From Ricordea florida (taxonomy: Eukaryota; Cnidaria; Anthozoa; Corallimorpharia; Ricordeidae): DNA of 64,000 bases. The position numbers and the translations under genes were made by a program. The notes under the pieces were generated by a model that had not been told where the DNA came from, did no database searches, and saw only the letters and a list, made by a program, of their open reading frames with translations. This document shows, piece by piece, positions 23,041 to 35,103 of the stretch; position 1 is the stretch's first letter; each line of letters starts with the position of its first letter. The DNA lies in NCBI GenBank assembly GCA_949710005.1, contig OX453275.1, forward strand, positions 30,447,218-30,511,217, written 5' to 3'.

Positions 23041-26000
23041 CTAAGAACAACAGCCCTGTTTCTCTCTTTGTGATTCAACATACTGCTCAATGTTGAATTT
23101 CGGTTCCGAAGACTTCTTCGCATTTCGATGTCTGATATCCCTAAAAGGTAATACAAAAAATTTAACTACGAGAAATATTCCAGTTTAAAACAAATTGAAT
23201 GCTTTTTTTTAATTTCTTGAAATGAAAGTAACTTGGTCAATGAATCTTTAAACTCCTAAAAGTTATCAATTCTGTGTTCACAAAAACACACCACATCGAA
23301 ATTGAACTTTTCCTCAGGGAAGCAGGTTTCGCGCAGTGGTCAGAGGGCACGCCTTCCACCAATGGGGCCTGGGTTCGATTCCGGGCCCCGGCGTCATATG
23401 TGGACTGAGTTTTCTGGTTCTCTACTTTGCTCCGAGAGGTTTTACTCCGGGTTCTCCGGTTTTCCCCTCTCCACAAAAACCAACATTTGATTTCATTTGA
23501 TTTGAATTGATTCAATTTAATATGATTTGATTTGATTTGTGCTTTACAGTTTCTCCATTTAGTATGTCAGACCTAAATACAGTTGACACTCAAATAAAGT
23601 TCACTATTATTATTATTGTTGTTATAATAATAATAATAATAATTATAATAATAATTATTATTATTATTGTTACTATTTACCTCGCTATAGCCATGAAAGC
23701 TAAATCGATATTCAATCCTGTCTTTGCACTTGTCTCCATAAATGCAACACTGTGATCCTGAAAAAGATATCATTATGAACTGGCTGTATTTCAGACTCAG
23801 CTACTTCAAATACTACTTTTCAAAACAGATCTTTAAACAGTGTTTCCTCAAGTTATGCCAATTGGTAAGTAGCTGTTAATTCTTTTCCAGATAGATGTTA
23901 TTTCACTCCTTTGTTCTGTCCTCACAGGAACATATTGGCCAGGTTCTTGTCAACTTTACCAAAAAAGCTAAAAGGAAATGTCCATAAACTTGCAAATAAA
24001 AACAAATCCTGGACCAATACTTTCCCTGTGTATACCAAACCAGCTACTTCATTTTCATGTTTAATACATGTAACATTGGATAAAATGTGCCCAGAATTTG
24101 GGTATAGAATAACCATGGTTATAATATGCCCAGAATATCGGTATAGAATAACCATGGTTAACATATATCCATAAATTTGAAAATAGAATAACCATGGTTA
24201 AAATATGCCCAGAATATGGGTATAGAATAACCATGGTTAAAATATGCCCAGAATATGGGTGTAGAATAACCATGGTTAAAATATGCCCAGAATTTGGGTA
24301 TAGAATAACCATGGTTATAATATGCTCCAATCTGTCTATAAAATAACCATGGTTAAAATATGCCCAGAATATGGGTACAGAATAACCATGGTTAAAATAT
24401 GCCCAGAATATGGGTATAGAATAACCATGGTTAAAATATGCCCAGAATATGGGTACAGAATAACCATGGTTAAAATATGCCCAGAATATGGGTACAGAAT
24501 AACCATGGTTAAAATATGCCCAGAATATGGGTATAGAATAACCATGGTTAAAATATGCCCAGAATATGGGTATAGAATAACCATGGTTATAATATGCCCA
24601 GAATATGGGTATAGAATAACCATGGTTAAAATATGCCCAGAATTTGGGTATAGAATAACCAAGGGTAAAATATGCCCAGAATATGGGTACAGAATAACCA
24701 TGGTTAAAATATGCCCAGAATTTGGGTATAGAATAACCATGGTTAAAATATGCCCAGAATATGGGTATAGAATAACCATGGTTATAATATGCCCAGAATA
24801 TGGGTACAAAATAACCATGGTTAAAATATGCCCAGAATATGGGTACAGAATAACCATGGTTAAAATATGCCCAGAATATGGGTATAGAATAACCATGGTT
24901 AAAATATGCGCAGAATATGGGTACAGAATAACCATGGTTAAAATATGCCCAGAATATGGGTACAGAATAACCATGGTTAAAATATGCCCAGAATATGGGT
25001 ATAGAATAACCATGGTTAAAATATGCCCAGAATATGGGTATAGAATAACCATGGTTAAAATATGCCCAGAATATGGGTATAGAATAACCATGGTTAAAAT
25101 ATGCCCAGAATATGGGTACAAAATAACCATGGTTAAAATATGCCCAGAATATGGGTATAGAATAACCATGGTTAAAATATGCCCAGAATATGGGTACAGA
25201 ATAACCACGGTTAAAATATGCCCAGAATTTGGGTATAGAATAACCAAGGGTAAAGCATGCCCAGAATATGGGTATAGAATACTGTATCATTACAGCCCCT
25301 TTGCAAACTTCCCTATATATTATTAACTGCAAATGTTAATAAACATTCTAACTTATCAGTCCTTATTGGAATCATTTGGAACTCTAAAGAGCCAATCAGA
25401 ATACTCCATTACGTTATGGCTTACATACAATAGAGGGCGCATGTCTTGCAGCACCTATGCACATGCAAAGTGTGTGCAATATGGCAGTTTTACACGCGAT
25501 TTAAACAAAAAAAAGCAGTGTTAAATTTTACATGCAACTTTAGACAGTAAATTTACATGTCATTTTAAAATTTGTGATACGGTACTTTTGCCAATTTCTC
25601 TCCTTGCTCCCTTGCAACAACTCTTTCCTTTGACATGTCAGCCTGCAAATACAAGGTATGTAGGTTCACTACCTTAAATGGAAGGTTGGGGTTGCTGTGG
25701 AGAACGGGTGACTCTTTTTTCAAAACAAAGAAAAATATACTTTTCACCACAACTACTTGTGGATCTTTGGTGATTATTGATGAATCAAGAATCTACTGCT
25801 ACGAGGTGTGACTCTATTTTTTTCTTATTAATTTCTTTTCCTATTTTTTTCCTAGACACAGTATCCATAGACCAGTACATGTTGTTTTGCAAGAAATACA
25901 TCCATGCATACTTCTTTATTTTCTACTGTGATTCAGTTAATTACTTCTAAAAACCTGACCATGTTACAATAAAAAGCAATTAACTGAAAACACTCTCAAT

Positions 26001-29000
26001 GAGCTTTGAAATTTGACTGAATTATGTGATTTTGTTTCTTATTGATGGCCAACAGCGTTTGGTTTTGCAATTATCTTAATAAAAAAGACAATGTGATGAT
26101 AACAGTAAATACAAGTGCAGTTAACATGTAAGTACATATGGACCTCTATTAGGCGGCCACCTGTAAACAGCCATACTCTATACACAGCCGCCAATTTCAA
26201 AAGTCCTGAATCATCTGTCAATGAAATATAGTATTGAGTACCTATTAAATGGCCACCTCTGTTTAGCCGCTGCAGCAACCTTTTTACTCTCGCAAAGCTA
26301 TGTATTAACTGTTTTTTTAACCCTACAAAGTGGCCATCATTTCTAAAAGCAGGGTATTGGTTTATTCTGAACAGGATGGCGAATAAGGCCTTACAAGTGA
26401 TATTGTAGAGTCCAACTCATTTGTATGGACTGTAGATGTATGTATGGAGAGCTTCACTTGATAATGGTTTGTTACAGACCAGTGTGCATTTTTCTGTGGA
26501 TACCTGATATACACTTTTATTACTGTCCATAGACTTCTTCAAAGTGCAGTTACAAGCAATTGTTTTGAAGTAAACATTGCACAAATTTGACCACAATAAT
26601 CAAAATATTTTTTGTCATCTTCCACTTCCAACTAAACTTATACTGAACCTCTATTAAGTGGCCAACTCCTATTAAGCAGCTAGTTTCAAAAGTCCTGAGG
26701 GTGGTCACTGAATACAGGTTCACCGCTGTATCTAACCTCTCAAAAGAACTGACATGGTTAAGACCTAGTTATGATCCAGGGAATAGGTGCCTAACAGGGA
26801 GGGTGGGTGAGATTGCAACTATCTCCTCTGTTTTATTGATCATTAAGTTGAATCAAAACTACTGTAACTTACTTTGTTTCCAAGGAGCATAATAATGACA
26901 TCTGAGGAAGCATACTCGTATATCTCGGCTAGCCATGCCTTGAAAGGAAACACCAGGGTTTACCTCAGATCTTAGACTGAGATGCAAAAGTTGACACAAG
27001 GCTGAGAGCTCCCATTATGGTTGAAAAGATCAGGGGAACCTTTCAGATCTTGTAAAGCCTGTTTCTTTAATGCTAATTGCATTTTCCTACAAATATCGCA
27101 TTCACACACAGTGCAAAAACAACTGCGGGCCAATATTCTCCAGCATGGCAAGAGGAAACTACATTTAATTAGTAAGTAGTATATAATATTTCCATTTTGC
27201 TGGGAAATTTGAATTTGCCAGTTTTCCAAAACAAAAAATACGCAGCCTAGGACTGTTTCCATGCAAATGGTTTGCTTGGCACAACCAAAAATGAACAAAT
27301 TTAAAAGCTCTCTGATTTTCCTCAAGACGTCCTTGATATGAAGTAATACAGTGTCAGTCACACCTTCCAGTTACTAGGGGCATTATGATGGCTTAATTTA
27401 CTGATTTATGGCCCTGTCATGCCTAGCACCTTTGTTTCGCTCTTGGACAACATGAAAAACTTGGTTGGAAAGAGATAGTCACAACTTCGAAGCTTGTAAC
27501 TTACTACATTGCTTTATAAGATTTATATATATATTGTCTATACTTAAGGGTTCCTTAGTTTGGACCTCCACCCCTTTGTTAAGGAAAATTTTGGAAATTC
27601 TTGAATTTATTTTTCAGGGAAAAAAAGTGACATGTTGCAAAGGTATGTTAACACTTACCCTTATATTCTCAAAGGAAGTCATATTTGTGACATCGTAAAG
27701 AAGCAGTAAGGCTATAAAACGAGAAAGAGAATTTCACTTCACTTTCTGATATTAAGAACAGAAGGTGAAACTGTTCCTAAGCATTAAATTATATAACCTC
27801 TACAGGGCTCAAAAAAACCCCTGTCCGGTCATCCAGGACAAGTAGATTTCTCCCTTGTGCAAGTAACTTTCTCTCCTTCAGCAGGCAAGAGCCCAGGCAA
27901 GAGCCCATGCCAGGCAAGCTGTTTGCCAACTAAATTTTTGACAATGATTTTGAAAAGAAAGGGTAAAGTTTAGGCTCACAGGTAATCAAGTGTTTAGATG
28001 AAGCTTGATGAAAATTACAATTTATAGCATTGTTTTGTTGATTGCATGACACCTGCTCACAGCTTAGAAGTGGTTGCCTAGCATGTGATCAAAATCTGGC
28101 CCAATCAAATCTCTTTCCAGGATTAAAAATATCCATGTTGGGCACAAAAACACTGTGTTTATTTCTTAAAATTGCTAGCATATTCCAGTGTCTCTGTACA
28201 AAACTAAACTCAACATCGATATATCAAAGCTGTAGAAATTGTACTTGAAAATAAGCCGCATATTTCTATAGAGAAAACGAAGCAACATTTTTGATGGTAA
28301 GATCTGTCTGCGTGTTCCTGGAAGTCGACTTAAAAGAGTTTCTCTTTCGAATGAAGAAATTTTCCCTCAACTGTAACTGTTTTTGATTCACCCAAATGAG
28401 GAATATAGCAATCTCCGTCTTTTCAAATTCGGCACTGTGCCTGTGTCAGAACTGAAGTGGGAAGGTGAATGGAGCCAGACAAAATGCAGGTGAACATTCA
28501 AGGAGTCAAACATGATCTTGGATGAATTGAAAAAATTCATTCAAGATGGGTTTATTAGATTAAAACATGCATGTAGTATGACTTCCATTTTTGGGACTAT
28601 GCATTATTAATGAGTTTAAAAACCTGGGCAAGCGGGCAAGTGCTTTGGGCAAGCAACACTTGAGAGTTACTTGCCCAATGGGTAAGCTAGAATTCAAATA
28701 TTTTTTGAGCGCTACTCTAGATAGTTTTTTTGGGGCAGATAACAACCTCAGTTATAATTATTAACATCACCATAACAAAACATCAGAAAAGCTTGTACTT
28801 TGATTGGTCAATTTCACATACACGATAGTGCATACAAGTTAGCAAATAAAAATACTTCTGAACAAGACTGAGGAACTTTTACAAATACAATCTGAAGAAG
28901 ACAAAGAGATACAAATTTAGTCTGCTAAAATTTACTGTTTGAAGCAAGATGACTCGTAAGTGATAAATTGAAGTTTAATCTCAACAATTATGCAGTGATT

Positions 29001-31330
29001 GGGTTGACAAAACAGTATAATTACATAAAGTCATCTTGCTTCATGATAGAGTGATACATGGGAACTGAAGCATGCATCCATCATATTGTACTCCACTTGT
29101 CCCAGTCTCTCGTACTGAGACTGGTCAGTGGTAATCTCTACACTGTTCTTGTGATCATATAGCCAACTCACCATGAGAATCTCTGTAGTAAGCGTGAGTT
29201 ATGCTGCGGAAACGCTCCTGTCCAGCTGTATCCCAGATCTTGAACAGTAACAACAAAGCACACGTATTGATAATTACTTATTGCCGCACTGTATATTACA
29301 ACAATCAATAGTCAGATGTAGCATGATATTTATAGTCAGTTATTTGCAGACCATGTGCTCAGCTCTCAGCCAATCAAGAGTGACAAACATTTGCTGGAAG
29401 GTAAATTGATACACTGGTGATTGATAGATTTGAAGGGCTGTCAAATAGATTTTCCAAAGCAGGAGGATGTAGGAAAGTAAACTGCACAGGTAGCTGTTGT
29501 TTCTTTTCGAATGGTGACAAACCAGACGAACTACAGCTGGTGCAAACATGAATTTATGTAGCTAGTGATATTGCTGGTCGCTGGCCCCTTTTGACAACCC
29601 TGGATTTGACAGTCAAAATTAAGCACTTTCCAACACACATTACTGCAATTACGATTTGTTAAGCTGCGATTGTTAGGGACAACTTAAAATACATTTACAA
29701 GCATGGAAAGGCTCTAATACATTGTATCATTTGGTTTTCTAATGGCAAAATATAGAAAGTTGTTTCTAATACTTTCTTCTGTACTTCGCTGCTGTTGGCA
29801 CTTAGAATGACCTAAAAATCCCTTGACTGCTTTTAGAAAAACTACTAAATTTGCATGCACACAGTAGGCATTGTTTTTTTATCCTACAAACAGATGTTTT
29901 CAACCACCTTACAAGCATGTCAACATAACTACTAATTTATCCCCATGGTAAAATTCAACCCTTTTTTGTGTCATAATAAAAGAGTTCTATTTTCTGTAGC
30001 ACTTTTTCTAGGCATAAATGATACAAAATGCACTTTGTATTCTAAGAATTTCCAACATGCATACAAGTCTATTCCATTAATAAGCTGCTATAGATATAGT
30101 ATCTGTAGCTAGATTGTATTATATTAAACAGTTACTGCTGGAGCAATTTTACGACCAACAGTTCTCTTCAAAGATTCTTATTGCAATTCCTTCCCTTCTT
30201 TCCGTTGATAGATAGGCGACGACAGAGCCAATGTCGCGTGATGAATGACGCCAAAAATTGCGAGCTATTGAAACTTGAATAACATCATCAACACCTGCGT
30301 ATTTTTATTTACCACAATGAACCTTCTAGGACATTTTTTCTTCCGTTTTACTTAAAATTAACATTGCAATGAGGGGAAGCGCCGGAATAAAAAATTTTAT
30401 CTTAAAAATTATTGGTGGCGACAGCTATAAAAGCTTCACACAATCGAATGTGGAGGACCACCATTTATGTTTAAATATACAAACAGAAATTTTTAAATAT
30501 AGTCCTACGGAAACACTACCTGTAGTTTTACTCTAGTTCCATCCACATCAACGACTTTATTCTACAGGAAAAGAAAAATACAGGGTATTTAAAAAATTTT
30601 ACGGGTCTTGAGTAAGAGAGCCAATAAATTAAACAGATCATCAAGCTTGTATAAAATTCGTAGAGGAGCAATTTGCCACAGGAAATGAAAAAACCTAAAC
30701 ATTTTCACCTTGTAATCGATTCCTACTGTTGAGATAAAAGATCCGGAAAGAAAAGCACCGTCTTTAAACCTGACGAGCAAGCACGTTTTCCCAACTCCTG
30801 AATCTCCAAGTAACATGACCTATAAGTAAAAATCGTAGGACTTTAATTAGAAGGTGCAGTCTTCATGCAAAGCTAGACATGCACACTGTGCATTAATCTT
30901 TCATGGAGAGGACATTTTACGGGGACTTGTCTATTGAAAGATGATATTCTGTAGTTTGATCCAAATGGGGGAAGCACTTTTGGCACGGCATGCAGTCGGG
31001 AGGTATAGCTTAAAACCAGCCAGATAAATTTATGCGAGCGTTGGACTACGCACATTGCGTATAAATTCAACAAGAAAAGGTTCGTACACGGAATCGAACG
31101 ATAAAGCCGAAAATCAACAGAAACGTCAAAAAGTCGGAATGACCCATAATCAACATCGCAGAAAAAGACAGAACTGCCACAGAAACAGAACAACATATAC
31201 CAGGCTTCAGTTGTTCTAAGAGATTTATATTTGCTATGGTCAATTAAAACTCATTCAAACCTACCTTGCAAGCCATGTCAAACGGTTCGCTGGCTGGCCG
31301 GCGTACGGGTCCATTTTGCAGGTACGACAT
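23041..31330 (-). CDS. RAB26: Rab GTPase, RAB26/RAB37 type
   Basis: Nine exons, in coding order: 31265-31330, 30709-30819, 30520-30561, 29172-29238, 27659-27711, 26873-26938, 25586-25642, 23681-23757, 23041-23140. They sum to 639 nt (212 aa plus TAG), in frame throughout. P-loop GDSGVGKT is at 27-34, switch I STVGID at 52-57, DTAGQE at 76-81, GNKAD at 133-137 and ETSAK at 162-166. The protein ends CCS, a di-cysteine geranylgeranylation site. [15 protein letters not shown] and [10 protein letters not shown] are closest to RAB26 as I remember it; RAB37 is the near paralogue, so the symbol is slightly less certain than the family. Known role: regulated secretion and secretory-vesicle traffic. 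Intron 7 contains the 39-bp minisatellite; intron 8 a SINE and an (AAT)n run; intron 4 a hAT-like element. Upstream, CATGCGCAGT near 31360 resembles an NRF1 site. Confidence 0.93.
23325..23540 (+). mobile_element. tRNA-derived SINE (family E) with (TTGAT)n tail
   Basis: The head TTTCGCGCAGTGGTCAGAGG...GGGTTCGATTCCGGGCCC has A- and B-box-like elements. The body GGACTGAGTTTTCTGGTTCT is followed by CTCCACAAAAACCAACATTT and a TTTGATTTGATT tail to 23540. It lies antisense in RAB26 intron 8. Confidence 0.75.
23603..23672. repeat. (AAT/ATT)n microsatellite
   Basis: Runs of ATT turn into AAT and back to ATT, giving a self-complementary stretch. It ends about 8 bp from the splice donor of RAB26 exon 8 (23681). 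Confidence 0.9.
24080..25282. repeat. 39-bp minisatellite array, about 31 copies
   Basis: The unit is AGAATAACCATGGTTAAAAT followed by ATGCCCAGAATATGGGTAT. Each unit contains the perfect palindrome AACCATGGTT and the near-palindrome CCCAGAATATGGG. Copies differ mainly at a few sites (TAT/TAC, AAAAT/ATAAT, ATATG/ATTTG, two CCAAGGGT variants). Because 39 is divisible by three and the unit lacks stops in several frames, both strands show open frames of 300-420 codons. These are by-products, since the array lies inside RAB26 intron 7 between two confirmed exons. Confidence 0.95.
26140..26700. repeat. Dispersed CCTCTATTAAGNGGCCA repeat pieces
   Basis: GACCTCTATTAGGCGGCCAC (about 26140) and GAACCTCTATTAAGTGGCCA (about 26645) are each followed by similar text, including TTTCAAAAGTCCTGA in both. 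They look like two pieces of one repeat family in RAB26 intron 6. No coding potential. Confidence 0.5.
27803..28714. mobile_element. hAT-like non-autonomous element in RAB26 intron 4
   Basis: Left end CAGGGCTCAAAAAAAC and right end ATTTTTTGAGCGCTA are imperfect inverted repeats, flanked by CTCTA on both sides (27798-27802 and 28715-28719). The interior repeats CAAGTAACTTTCTCT / GAGAGTTACTTGCCCA and GGCAAGCGGGCAAG motifs. No transposase frame is visible. The ends resemble hAT CAGGG termini, but the duplication seen is 5 bp rather than 8. Confidence 0.6.
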
Positions 31331-32006
31331 TACGAATGACAACACATAAAAATTCCCATGCGCAGTTCCGGTTTCACCGGTGAAGTTATCGCTTCTTCAC
31401 AAGCATATATAAACACTGTTCAGTCCTAATTCCGCCTTACAAATTTTAAAGCCAAAATTTACATTTTACACTCTGATATTAGCATCGTGTGACGTCATAT
31501 GTTCTGTCCGTGACGCAAAGACTGGCGTCTGATTGGTTATTTGCTGCTGTGAGCGGGAACATTGAGCGGTCTTCAAACAGCCAATGTTTGTCCGTTCTTT
31601 TGTCTTCGTCGGTCGGTGTGGTTAAGTAACGATTTGAGGCAGCCGGAAGTACTAGGAAATGCGGTATTCCTCGAAGGATGGAAGCCTGTTTCAATACCTA
31701 AGAGAGGCCCCATTAGTATGGCATGCCGTTTGTTTCAATAATACTTCTTTTACATAAATAAACCTTTTCTCCACATAAGTAATACTTATTCCGTATGAGT
31801 AATACTTCCTTGTGAATATATGGTACTTCCTTGCTTTTATAGCAAACTTTCTTTCTATAATAATACTTAGTGTGGTACAACTCAAACTTATCAGAAAGTA
31901 AGACTTCGAGCTACAAATAAAACTTGTAACGCAATCCCATCGAGCCCAGTTCCCCGCGGTCAACATGTGACAAGACAAATTCAAGATGGCGGACATTGGC
32001 ATCAAT

Positions 32007-32515
32007 TTAACAAATTGACGTCCGTTTTTTATGCGTCTGTCCTCTTATTGATGATAAATTGCGTCATAACATTGTCAAAGTGTTGTAGATCCACGAGCCG
32101 ATAGGCGAGTGGATCTACAACAAACTTTGACAATGTTATGACGCAATTTATCATCAATAAGACGACAGACGCATAAAAAACGGACGTCAATTTGATTTTT
32201 ACAATAACAAAACGCGAAAAAGGTCAAATGAAGACTTAAATGAAAAGAAAACGCAAGTAAACAGCAAGTAAACTCGAATAATGCAGAATTTTATTTAAAT
32301 TGACGCAATCAGGGCGCAACTATTCTCAATAACTTTTCTCGCTTTCTCATTGGCTTGTGACAACACGTAATACAATTTGATTGGGTAAAAATCTGACTGT
32401 TTGACAGCTCACCTATCACGCGAAAAAACCTTGCATAAATTAAAATTTTATGTGTCTGTACTCTTATTGATGATAAAAATTAGCCAATCAGCGCGCGAGA
32501 ATTCGCTCAGTTATT
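32007..32515. mobile_element. Palindromic MITE nested in the left arm
   Basis: It interrupts the reading frame that starts at ATG 31986 (MADIGIN). Its first 190 bp form a near-perfect hairpin: AAATTGACGTCCGTTTTTTA and TAAAAAACGGACGTCAATTT, with CTTATTGATGATAAATTGCG inside and a loop near 32100. The remainder has its own inverted ends, TTTTACAATAAC and GTTATTGTAAAA. Related hairpins occur at 43385-43490 and 2528-2590. Confidence 0.75.
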
Positions 32516-32980
32516 GTAAAAGTTTTCTTTGACGAATAGGCCTTTTGCAACAATTTGTCACGTGACCGATTTTCCCTTAGCAACGCCATACTGGAGGGCA
32601 AACAATGTAGCTTTTCCTTGGTAACGAACAAAGCGCGAGTGACCGGAACTGTCATTAAGGTGAGATAAAAGCTTTTTAAATATTTTCTTTGTTATGATGC
32701 CACAAAAAAACACTAAGACAATATCGCTTTGGAATTTTTACATACAAATGAAGTAGTTTCGGACTGAATCGGCTACTAAACGTCGGGCTTCAGGCTCGTG
32801 AAGTTTTAGCACGTGCTCGCTTGAAGCGACAGTAATGGCGGCGACGTATTCAAAATAGCTCAAAATATCGCCGTGATTAATTCGAATTTAACGCTATATT
32901 CGACTATATCTTGTACAATATGAGTTAAACTCGCAATATTATTTCGATTTCATATTATGCAGCTCACAGAGAAAAAGATC

Positions 32981-33142
32981 ATGTCCAGTAAATACCATTG
33001 CTGTGTTCCCGGGTGCAATGCAGACAAACGGTACGACGAGGAGAACAAGCTATCTTTTCACAGATTTGCGCCAGTCAGTAAGATAGAACTCAGAGCTGCC
33101 TGGATAAACAATATCCGTAGAGATACAGGCGAAAGTTTTGAG
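32981..33142 (+). pseudogene. THAP zinc-finger exon (left arm copy, open)
   Basis: The exon begins MSSKYHCCVPGCNADKRYDE, continues through LSFHRF and AAWINNIRRD, and stops at a splice donor GAG|GTAAATC. This is the first part of a THAP C2CH DNA-binding domain (CxVPGC, FHRF, W...I.R). The CxxH half that normally follows is not found downstream in the element, so the gene is incomplete. THAP domains are typical of transposase-derived DNA-binding proteins. An alternative upstream ATG is at 32957. Confidence 0.7.
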
Positions 33143-33618
33143 GTAAATCAACGTTGTTTATTATATAAAACGTTTGAACTCAGTTTACACTTCAGTGCAC
33201 ATTGCACTTATATTTTAAAATGATAATAAAAAAGAACTCCTGAACCTCTCATATTGACTTCAGTCTAAAACAATTTCTTTGATTAGGATAGATTAGGGCA
33301 GATTTTATACCAAAAAAGCAAAAAAATAAAAAATGAACACAAGAAAACCAACAATCGGAAAGAAAACCACAAGCATAATAATTATCTTCACTGAAATGCC
33401 TTACACGACTCGATGTAGTGGTCTCCTTTCTTTGATCTTCTTAGACCAGGAAAATACAGTAGGTTTCACTCAGCTTTGAAATCGGTTGTTTTAAAATGAT
33501 TAGAACACACTCTTGTGTTGTCAGTAATCTGAAATTAAGCACAAATTGAAAGAACTATTTTAAGAAAAAACTGTCGGCGTCGTAAACACGTTTTATATAA
33601 TAAACAACGTTGATTTAC

Positions 33619-33775
33619 CTCAAAATTTTCGCCTGTATCTCTACGGATATTATTTATCCAGGCAGCTCTGAGTTCAGTCTTACTGACTTGCGGAAATCTG
33701 TGAAAAGATAGCTTGTTCTCCTCGTCGTACCGTTTGTCTGCACCCGGGAACACAACAATGGTATTTACTCGACAT
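33619..33775 (-). pseudogene. THAP zinc-finger exon (right arm copy, frameshifted)
   Basis: Inverted copy of 32981-33142. It lacks 5 bp (AATGC) just after the second finger cysteine codon, which breaks the frame. Several substitutions are otherwise silent or conservative (KLSFHRFPQVSKTELRAAW). The splice donor GAG or GAA|GTAAATC is preserved at 33617-33618. Confidence 0.7.
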
Positions 33776-34221
33776 GATCTTTTTCTCTGTGAGCTGCATA
33801 ATATGAAATTGAAATAATATGGCGAGTTTAACTCATATTGTACAAGATATAGTCGAATATAGCGTTAAATTCGAATTAATCACGGCGATATTTTGAGCTA
33901 TTTTGAATACGTCGCCGCCATTACTGTCGCTTCAAGCGAGCACGTGCTAAAACTTCACGAGCCTGAAGCCCGACTTTTAGTAGCCGATTCAGTCCGAAAC
34001 TACTTCATTTGTATGTAAAAATTCCAAAGCGATATTGTCTTAGTGTTTTTTTGTGGCATCATAACAAAGAAAATATTTAAAAAGCTTTTTTCTCACCTTA
34101 ATGACAGTTCCGGTCACTCGCGCTTTGTTCGTTACCAAGGAAAAGCTACATTGTTTGCCCTCCAGTATGGCGTTGCTAAGGGAAAATCGGTCACGTGACA
34201 AATTGTTGCAAAAGGCCTATT

Positions 34222-34923
34222 TAAAAGCTTTGTCGAAGATCTTTCCTTCGAGAAGTTACAGACGAATCTGCTTACTGAAGATATCAGTGTTGTCGATGAA
34301 CTCCTTTGTCTAGCTAAAAATGCTTACCAAGGGTTAGTGTTATTTTTCTGCCTGTTCAAAGAAATTTATGTTTCAACAGTGTCAGTGGATGCTGATTGTA
34401 TAGAGTTCACAGAAACCCTAGCTGCACTTATCGAGATGTACAGTGACATGACACAAAGGATGAAAGAACGCTGTGATATGCTTGAGGAAAGAAAGACCGA
34501 TACAGGGTTTAGGTGCCATGTTCGTAATGTTGGTGGCCGGGGGAGGCCGCGTTTTGTTGTGTCAAAAAATCAAGTCGAGGGATTAAAGGACTTGGGATTT
34601 TCCTGGACGAAAATATCGACAATGATTGGCGTGTCCAGAACAACTTTGCATCGGAGAAGGCAAGAATTAGGGCTCAATAACTGCAATAACTATAGGGAAA
34701 TTGATAATGACGAACTCAATGTTTTTGTAAGGTTTATATTGGAACGAACACCAGAAGCAGGGGAAGTGATGGTGCGAGGTGCACTTCGGGGACGAGGGAT
34801 CTCTGTTCAAAGATGGAGGTTGAGAGACTCGATCCAAAGAGTTGATCCTGTGAAGAAGCAATACAGACAAAGACTAAGGATACGAAGGAGGGTATATAAT
34901 GTGCCTGGGCCCAACAGTCTATG
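34222..34923 (+). pseudogene. Integrase-type transposase, 5' part (left arm)
   Basis: The frame runs FKSFVEDLSFEKL..., a helical N-terminal region, a GRGRPRF basic turn, a helix-turn-helix-like segment (SWTKISTMIGVSRTTLHRRR), an arginine-rich block and NVPGPNSLW. It ends at a donor, CTATG|GTATGTTG, at 34923. In related proteins I know, the phrase PGPNSLW is followed by H-[IV]-D-G, the start of the DDE integrase core. That core is absent here. The start codon (31986) is cut off by the two upstream inserts. A 52-bp intron around 34333-34382 (GTTAGT...CAACAG) is possible. The family is integrase-core transposons; IS3EU is a candidate but unproven. Confidence 0.7.
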
Positions 34924-35103
34924 GTATGTTGCATTTTTTGGTTACAAGGGTCAGGTATCAATTTATCTTTTTTTCTGCCAGAACATTTATTTGACCCTTG
35001 GTGCGGATTGTTTTTGTTCACTCAATAGAATGGATATTTCATCCAGGGCAGTCAAGTGTATTTGGGCAGGGCTGAACACAAACGAAGTAACAAACTGAAT
35101 GTA

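Larger units (their letters stand above)
32531..34221. mobile_element. Second foldback element carrying paired THAP-finger exons
   Basis: Arms 32531-33173 and 33587-34221 are inverted copies beginning AGGCCTTTTGCAACAATTTG, with a unique centre of about 410 bp. The insertion splits the host transposase codon run GACGAAT|TTAAAAGC, with a 2-bp (AT) duplication judged from the intact arm at 36640-36665. Each arm encodes one THAP exon reading inward (separate entries). Confidence 0.8.

Noticed and set aside
24061-25332. Open frames of 423, 334 and 303 codons on both strands
   Set aside because: They are products of the stop-free 39-bp tandem unit and lie inside an intron flanked by two confirmed RAB26 exons.
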